From Owenia fusiformis (lineage: Eukaryota; Annelida; Polychaeta; Sabellida; Oweniidae): a stretch of DNA of 64,000 bases. Under the pieces are notes generated by a model, which saw nothing but the letters and a program-made list of their open reading frames with translations, had not been told where the DNA came from and ran no database searches. Below are positions 57,981 through 64,000 of the stretch, in pieces; position 1 is the stretch's first letter; every line of letters begins with the position of its first letter. The stretch is taken from contig CAIIXF020000003.1 of assembly GCA_903813345.2 (NCBI GenBank), forward strand, positions 24,383,248 to 24,447,247, written 5' to 3'. Both the position numbers and the translations under genes were made by a program.

Positions 57981-58716
57981 ATCCCATCGAACGAAGTTCG
58001 GAGGGATATAGGGAACGCCTCCGCCCGTCCATCCGTACGTCCGTCCGTCCGTCCGGGCAATAACTCAAATACCGTTTTGTTCATATTTTGTACACATATA
58101 CCCTATGGGGGTAGAAGTTCTGCTCAAAAGCCGATTTTAAAAATGGCCGCTCATTTAAAAATGGCAGCCATTTTAGTGCCTATTTTACAGTAATTTAGGT
58201 GCAATATGTAAAACTGTAATAGCAATATGTTTTAAATGTAAAAAATTATATAGGACTTGATAAAGCTAAAAGTGTAGATATTAAAGAAGCACATGGCAGC
58301 CATCTTGAAAAATGGCGGCCTTTACTCATTATTTTAGGATTTTTGCTGTAACTCAAAAAGTAGTGGAGTGATTTTGTTCATATTTGGTATGTGAATACTA
58401 TAAGCATGGCACACTGTTTTAATGACACTTTTGGTAGAAAGCGGCCATTTTGAAAAATGGCCACCATTTTGAAGTATTTTACCATTACTCGAAAACTAGT
58501 GGAGCGATTTTGTTCATATTTGGTATGTGAATACTATAAAAAAAAAAGCATATTACTTCTTCTGATGACAACTTGGCTAGTGAGCAACCATTTTGAAAAT
58601 GGTGGCCTTTTTTATGTGTGTTATTTTATGATATTTGCTATATATTTTGTTTGTAAAAATGCCAGTCATTTCTGTTCGATGGGATTCGCTACGCATTGGC
58701 GTTGCCGTTGTTCTAG
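57981..58716 (+). mobile_element. (CCGT)n family-2 element, short copy
   Basis: The same parts in the same order as 37281-38296: ATCCCATCGAAC (57981-57992) in a 5-bp hairpin, a shorter (CCGT)n tract (58020-58055), a conserved unique part, two tandem ~135-bp units (from 58352 and 58488) of which the second is cut short at an A run, GTTCGATGGGAT (58674-58685), ACGC-attg-GCGT, and the end TTCTAGTT (CTAG at 58713-58716). The two copies are clearly recent relatives and differ mainly in tandem-unit number. Confidence 0.8.
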
Positions 58717-58733
58717 TTCATCTACCTTAGCTT

Positions 58734-58900
58734 GTATTTGTGAATGCAACTAATGCCTGTCGGCTAACGGATTAACCTCCTATTTAATGACCAACTCATT
58801 TAAATATGAATGGAGGAATGGTGGCAGGTACTATTCATATCTAAATGAGTTGGTCATAAAAAAAGTTATTCCGGTAGCTGTTAGTTGTATTCACGAATAC
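58734..58900. mobile_element. MITE, GTATTYGTGAATRCAACTAA family, copy 2
   Basis: GTATTTGTGAATGCAACTAA at 58734 and the complement of GTATTCGTGAATACAACTAA ending at 58900 form inverted ends. Inside them ATGACCAACTCATTTAAATA pairs with its near-complement at 58831-58857, so most of the 167 bp folds back. Copy 1 is at 1766-2103. It starts 17 bp past the end of the (CCGT)n element. Confidence 0.8.
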
Positions 58901-59138
58901 ATTCATTGTTTAAACATCTAGTGCTTTGCTACAGCTATGGGACTGTTCATGGATTGATGTGGGATGGATCTTTGGGTAATGTTGACTTGGCTATCTTTGT
59001 CAACAGACTTGCGACTGACCTCTGGCTGGTTTAAGAACTTTTATGGTACCAACACTTCCATTCCAGAGACAAGAGCCATGTGATGTTTATCTCTTGAAGA
59101 ATTGATGGAAAGCTTCTTCAATGGTTGTAAAAGCCATG

Positions 59139-59565
59139 CTATTGGTGGGTCCATTTGTCACATCTTCGCATCCAGAACCATTTGGAGCATGATTCTGCAG
59201 TTGCTCCTATTTCACAAATTGCTTGTCTGAGTTGTCTAGGATGTACTCCCATGTCTTACAACATTGTTCGCAGAGACACAGCTGGGAAACCCCTGCATCT
59301 TACTTCGACAGGGTAAAGTCTTGCTTGCCATCCTTTGTTCTCAGCTTCATGGATCAGATCTTGGTATTTGTTGTAATTGAGTTGGTGGGATGTCAGGATG
59401 TAGTGTTGTTGCTGTTATGTTCTGGGGAAAGACTAATTTCCTGTCCAGATCGACATGCATTTCCCAATCTGAGGTTTTAGACAGTGCTGAGAGAAGAATT
59501 GATTTATCTGTGTTTTTGGTCACTGGAGTTGGTTGTTTTCCCTCCTGCTGAAATGCTGTGAACAT
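59139..59565 (-). pseudogene. Retroelement C-terminal domain, broken (VPVEVGCRG-type family)
   Basis: Minus strand. The first part reads SALSKTSDWEMHVDLDRKLV, FPQNITATTLHPDI; the second, in another frame from 59369, reads KYQDLIHEAENKGWQARLYP, VEVRCRGFPAVSLRTML, stop (59258-59256), DMGVHPRQLRQAICEI and a Trp-rich end to a stop at 59139. This matches, from memory, a C-terminal nuclease-like domain that follows the reverse transcriptase in a family of animal retroelements. The usual middle block (about 35-40 residues around an LTVPWE motif) is deleted at the frame change. The reverse transcriptase itself was not found nearby. Confidence 0.75.
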
Positions 59566-59569
59566 GGGC

Positions 59570-61921
59570 TTCTTGGGGCTGACTGCTCATTGTTCACATT
59601 GTATCCTAATTCTGAATTATGATTTCAATTACAGAGAATGTAATAAAAATCACCTAATTTATTGCTATTAATGGCAAAGTTAATCATACTAATGTACGTG
59701 TATGTATCTATTCTGTGAAATGTATTGAAAGTGTGGAATGATATATAGCTATAAAAAATAATTATACTGAGCTCTGGAACTTTCAAAACTAGCGCCACAA
59801 GGGAAATAATGACCAACTTTTGAAGTTTTTGATCCATTCTAATAATTAATTGTAAGATATTTGCATGTAAGAAAACATTCAACTCTTCACATGAGACATT
59901 ATGTACTAATCCAGTTATTTCATTGACCTCATTAGCTGACAATGTAAAGTCAAATACAAATATATATTAATGTGTACACAGATGTTAAATTGATATTTCT
60001 GATAAAGATTGTTAACTATGTATTAGACATGGGCGTAGCACTATTTTTAGGAGTAGTACGCCACCACTAGAACATGAGTTGAGTGAAGCAAAAAACGAGC
60101 ATTCAGGGGGTAGGTCAGCAGCTGAGCAAATTTTAAAAAATAAGTTTGTCCCCTAAGTTTCTCACTGGATTCATGTAGAGCAAGGTCTTGGGCTTATTTT
60201 GAGCTTGGGTTCTCTGTCCTAGCCCCGGCAACGAATGTGAAAACTGGTCCTATAGGTGGCGCCCCCTACAATTCACCCCCAAACTTAAAACTAATTATTA
60301 TTTTCATAATTGAAACATAAAGACATCTCAAATAGCTTAAATTGATCAATGGTACATTAAATTATGCATTAAAATTTTTTTCAATGTGTGAAAATCATAA
60401 TTTATGGAGAAATAGTTGATTAACCCCTTAAAACGCCCCCTATTTTAAAGGGGATACTTAAGTTAACTTCCGTAACTTTTGTGTTATTCAGGATTTGGGC
60501 TTAAAAATATTCCTGAATATGTACAATTATGGTGTTGAGAGACTGCAGTAACCCTATGTCCATAGCTTTATAACTTTTTGAGAAAAAAAATAAAACGTAT
60601 TTCCATATAATTAGGTTTCGTATTATTTTCAGATAAACCATCATCTATACTTTTTAATTTACTTTCCACAGCTTATACCCATGCATAGTATTAATACTTT
60701 TCTTTCATTTTAGACCAATATAGATGACTGTTGTTCACTTAAAATAAATAATAATTAAAAATTTAAGCAGAAATTATTGATTTACCTCTTAAAATACCCC
60801 TTTTTAAGGGATACATACACTATCTCACTGTAACTTATGTTTCGTTCAAGATTAAGGCTTGAAAATATGCTTGAATTTGAAGACTTGTGTGTGTGGGAGA
60901 CTTAATAGTTAACCTTTGCTTCTAAATAAATAAATAATTTACCATATGCTGTTGTCTTTGTAATTTATCTCAAATTCAGATTCTGTTGTCATTGCAATAT
61001 CGAAGACGCTATATTGTGGCGATTCACGACCCCATTTGATAGAAATTTGGATTTCATATAATACATCATCACATGAGCTCAATACATGCACAGAATTAGT
61101 GATAATAAAATCCCATGAGAAACGAGGACCAAGTGATTAAAGAGTTGAAGCGACAGTAATGTCCGCCATTTGTGACAACGGTATCTGACTTTATCAAATA
61201 CTCAGCTTACAATGTAATAAACCAGATGCCAATAGGCAGTTACCAGTTTCACCGCCAGGAGGCTAATTCGGGGCCGATAACATGGCAGGGTATTAGAAAG
61301 TTCCCCTAAACTTGAATATTCATCAGCTTTAGTGTTTCAATTTTCATATCACCTTATGTATCTGATAGTTATACACAGTACAAATTAAAAAATATGCCCA
61401 GTAAAAGAAAATATTATCTGTCCAATCCAAGCAAAGATATTTCACTTCTTGTGATTTTATTAACATGGGGTCTATGATCTCTTCGACCTAGAAATTGCAT
61501 TTTCAAAGAAAATAAAATTTTCAAAGTTGCAAAAACACATTCCTAGATGTAATTTTACATGTAGATTTCAAATATGATATCACTTTGACTGAATTTTTAA
61601 TGACGCAAATCAAGATTATTTCTACTTCCATCTAATTTATTATATAGTAAGTGTGGTACAAAACAGATTATGTGAACTGAACAAAATTAATTGTTGCATG
61701 TTTTGTAAGTGCAAGGGAAGTGGTAACTGTAATTACCATCTAATCAAGCTTTTAGAAAGTGTTGTAAGTAATGCATGAACTTATTAATCTGATGTCACTG
61801 TGATACTGTATGTATGTTTTTTCGAAGAATCATCATAACACAACCAGCAGAAAGTATTTTTCTTCGGATGTTGTATCTTTGTATCTATTGGTCAGGAAGA
61901 CGAGAAATAATATATATATTT
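59570..61921. other. Gene-free stretch with one old tandem duplication
   Basis: No gene recognised. It contains the duplication at 60300-60960. A slightly GC-richer patch at 61140-61320 (ccgccatttgtgac, accgccaggaggc) has no readable exon. Confidence 0.5.
60300..60960 (+). repeat. Diverged ~360-bp tandem duplication
   Basis: The first copy reads AATAGTTGATTAACCCCTTA, CCCCCTATTTTAAAGGGGATA, CGTAACTT.TGT, GGGCTTAAAAATAT and GAGAGACTGCAGTAACC. The second, about 360 bp later, reads AATTATTGATTTACCTCTTA, TACCCCTTTTTAAGGGATA, TGTAACTTATGT, AGGCTTGAAAATAT and GGGAGACTTAATAGTTAACC. Order and spacing are kept. Confidence 0.7.
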
Positions 61922-63428
61922 GTTAAAGTGTACCTGCATTAATATTTCTCCATAAACAAGGAAAGGTATTTATTGGTTGTGTTGCAGGAATTGTGCCAGC
62001 ACAACCCAGTCAATAAGGTCAGCACAATACAAAAATATTACACATACCATATCCCTAATTGGTTTTCAATAGTCTTAACTGAACCCCTAGTAAGCTAAAG
62101 ACTGAAAGAGGTGCTTTAATATCCTCTTTTGGTTCTTTGGTTATTTTATAGCCTTAGTGCTATCATAATATGCACTGGTTGTGCCATAATACCCCATATT
62201 TGTTTCATTATATCCCTTATCAATTCCTTAGTATACCCAGAGTATACCCAGTTTCTAAATACCCATTAGTGCTTCCTAATATGCCTTGAAGTGCTCTTTA
62301 GGGGCTAACAGAACACCATGATGACCTACTTGGAACCATCATGAGCTTTCAAGAGAAAGCCCATCGAACCAATCGGGGTATCTAGGAAACCATGAAGGAA
62401 TACTGCAGCACCACAAGGCATACTAGGGGTCTCCAAGAGCTATGAATATAAACACTTCCTGGGTATACTAGGGAATCACTAGAGGCTACATGGAACCAAT
62501 GTGGGTGACAAAAACACAACAAGGGCATCTTTGGGAATCACTAATTGATATTAAAGTTCCAATTGTGGCTATCAAAGCACCAGCAAGGCATATTAGGGAG
62601 TACTAGGGCAGATTTAGAAACCAATAGGGATTATTAAAGCATCACTAAGCAAACTGAGGAATCACTTAGTGTTATTAAGGAACCAATTGTGGGTATCAAG
62701 TTCAATCAGCCAATCAGGGCATACTAGGTTTTATCACTTTAAAACCAATTTTGGATATTAAACCACAACCAGCCATATTCGGTTATTGCTAAGGTTATTT
62801 CATGAACCTGATAGGAGTTAAGCACAACCAAGCATCACAAAGGTCTTTTAGGAAACATATGTTTAAAGCACAACCAAGGAACCAATTTGGTGTATTAAAC
62901 CACAACCAGGGCATACTACATGTAGGTAATTGCTAAGGCTATTTAATGAACCAATGGGGGAAATAAAAGCACAACCAAGCATACAGAGGAATCACAAAGG
63001 TCTATTAGGAACCATATGTTTAAAGTACAACCAGGATATACTAGGTTATTGCCTAGACTATTGATGAACCAATAAGGGTTATTAAAGCACAACCAGGGCA
63101 TGCATAAAGCTATTAAAGAACCAAACAGGATTACTTAAACAACACCAAGCATTCTAAGTAGTCCCCAAGGGCTACTAAGGAATCAATAGGGGTTATTAAA
63201 GCACAACCAGGGCATACTGGTTATCAGTAAAGCTATTAAGGAATAAAAGGGGGCTATTAAAGCATGGGATTCTAGGGAATCACCAAAGGCTATAGAAGAG
63301 CTAATTCTATTTATCATTTTTGTATTGTGCTGACACAATAAACTGGGTTTTGTTGGCACAATCACTTCAACACAACCAGTAAATATCTTTCTTTGTATGG
63401 AGAAATATTGATATCTGTACACTTTAAC
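61922..63428. mobile_element. 1.5-kb element: ~118-bp inverted ends around a ~61-bp-period array
   Basis: The left arm 61922-62040 (GTTAAAGTGTACCTGCATTA, continuing through TTGGTTGTGTTGCAGG and GTCAGCACAATACAAAAAT) and right arm (about 63310-63428) are inverted copies at roughly 80% identity by eye. The interior is a degenerate tandem array: GAACCAAT...GGTTATTAAAGCACAACCAG.GCATACTAGG recurs at 62619, 62680, 62741, 62803, 63117, 63179, 63239 and other sites, with spacing near 61 bp. No transposase. Confidence 0.8.
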
Positions 63429-63443
63429 TAATACGTGTGCATA

Positions 63444-64000
63444 CAGGGTGTTTCATATGTATACATCCCCCATAAACTCATACATGTCATATTGCCACAC
63501 TATCATGTTATATATATTCTATATATTTTGCTCCTTGTGGAAAGTTACATGGGATTGCAAAGTTTCAGAATCCAGCCGTATCCCTGAAAAAAGAAATGCC
63601 GTATCAAAGTATGTGGGTATGGGTCATTTCGAGGGGAATTTCTGGTCAGTTTGAAGGCACTTTTATTGAGTTTCTGTATTGCAAATTTCAAACAGTTGTC
63701 ATCATGGCAGAGTTCAGTGCACATGAGTCTGACAGTTATGCGCAAAGATGTATCTAGATAGGATTCTTGCAGTGGCTTATGGAGAGGCCAGGGACCCTGG
63801 TGCGACCTCTATAAATAAAAAAAAATGGATATGAGAAAAAGGGCACAGATTACCAGCCTGAGTCCAAAAATCACCAGGAAATGCCCACTAAATGACCCCG
63901 TACTCGCAATCTTTGATACAATGTATCTTTTTTCAGCGATACACCTTGATTCTGAAACTTTGCAATCCTATGTAACTTTCGATATGATACATAAAATGAT
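63444..64000. mobile_element. Element with long inverted arms, cut by the window edge
   Basis: CAGGGTGTTTCATATGTATA starts at 63444 after a TA, the form of a Tc1/mariner-type end. The arm 63540-63612 (GGAAAGTTACATGGGATTGC, AAAGTTTCAGAATC, CTGAAAAAAG) pairs with 63910-63979. By symmetry the right end should lie near position 64120, outside the window. A short frame after ATG at 63703 stops after 17 codons. Confidence 0.65.

Noticed and set aside
57981-58716. Cut-and-paste transposon interpretation of the (CCGT)n elements, based on the 12-bp inverted repeats
   Set aside because: The right inverted copy is about 30 bp inside the conserved 3' end, and no target duplication is visible. The offset layout fits Helitron/Helentron-type elements better.

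Overview
The window looks like nuclear DNA of an animal, most likely a marine invertebrate. It is AT-rich and almost gene-free, and it is dense in decayed DNA transposons, SINEs, LINE fragments and foldback elements. Splice-type signals are present and there is no bacterial gene packing. Tetranucleotide (CCGT)n elements with internal ~135-bp tandem units recall the pearl/DINE-type (Helentron-related) non-autonomous elements known from bivalves and other animals. The phylum cannot be settled from the sequence alone.

Only one convincing intact gene is present: a single-coding-exon class A (rhodopsin-family) peptide-type GPCR on the minus strand at 5410-6624. A 212-bp MITE sits 24 bp past its stop codon. 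A second, weaker gene signal is a CCAAT/GC-containing promoter-like region at 14700-14790, followed by an ATG at 14828 and a strong splice donor at 14851 on the plus strand. This could be the first exon of a long-intron gene. No further exon of it was recognised.

Layout. 0-2.1 kb: a hairpin-ended (CCGT)n element and a MITE. 2.1-7 kb: the GPCR and its surroundings. 7-14.6 kb: a decayed (CCGT)n relative, a 408-bp foldback and a striking 1,001-bp palindrome with a perfect 5-bp target duplication. 14.7-23.5 kb: possible promoter, otherwise featureless AT-rich DNA. 23.5-26.5 kb: two tRNA-type SINEs, and a Harbinger-like MITE that interrupts one unit of a tandem duplication. 28-32.5 kb: 60-bp and 145-bp tandem arrays. 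32.9-36.2 kb: a 3.3-kb element with perfect 44-bp inverted ends and clustered subterminal motifs, with a TA-flanked MITE nested inside. 37.3-42.8 kb: a cluster of (CCGT)n/135-bp-unit elements sharing one 3' terminus. 43.4-44.2 kb: a 96-nt hairpin beside a truncated Crypton-recombinase-like ORF. 46-47 kb: another (CCGT)-family relative. 50-54 kb: debris of retroelements, a hAT transposase and a tRNA-Leu-like SINE. 56.3-59.6 kb: a complete-looking SINE, a mariner-like remnant, a second good (CCGT)n element, a MITE and a retroelement tail. 61.9-64 kb: a 1.5-kb element with ~118-bp inverted ends enclosing a ~61-bp-period array, then an element cut by the window edge.

Apart from the GPCR, nothing here acts as a gene pathway. 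The interest lies in how the mobile elements are built and nested. Several have boundaries that can be read directly from terminal inverted repeats, target duplications or a natural empty-site copy.
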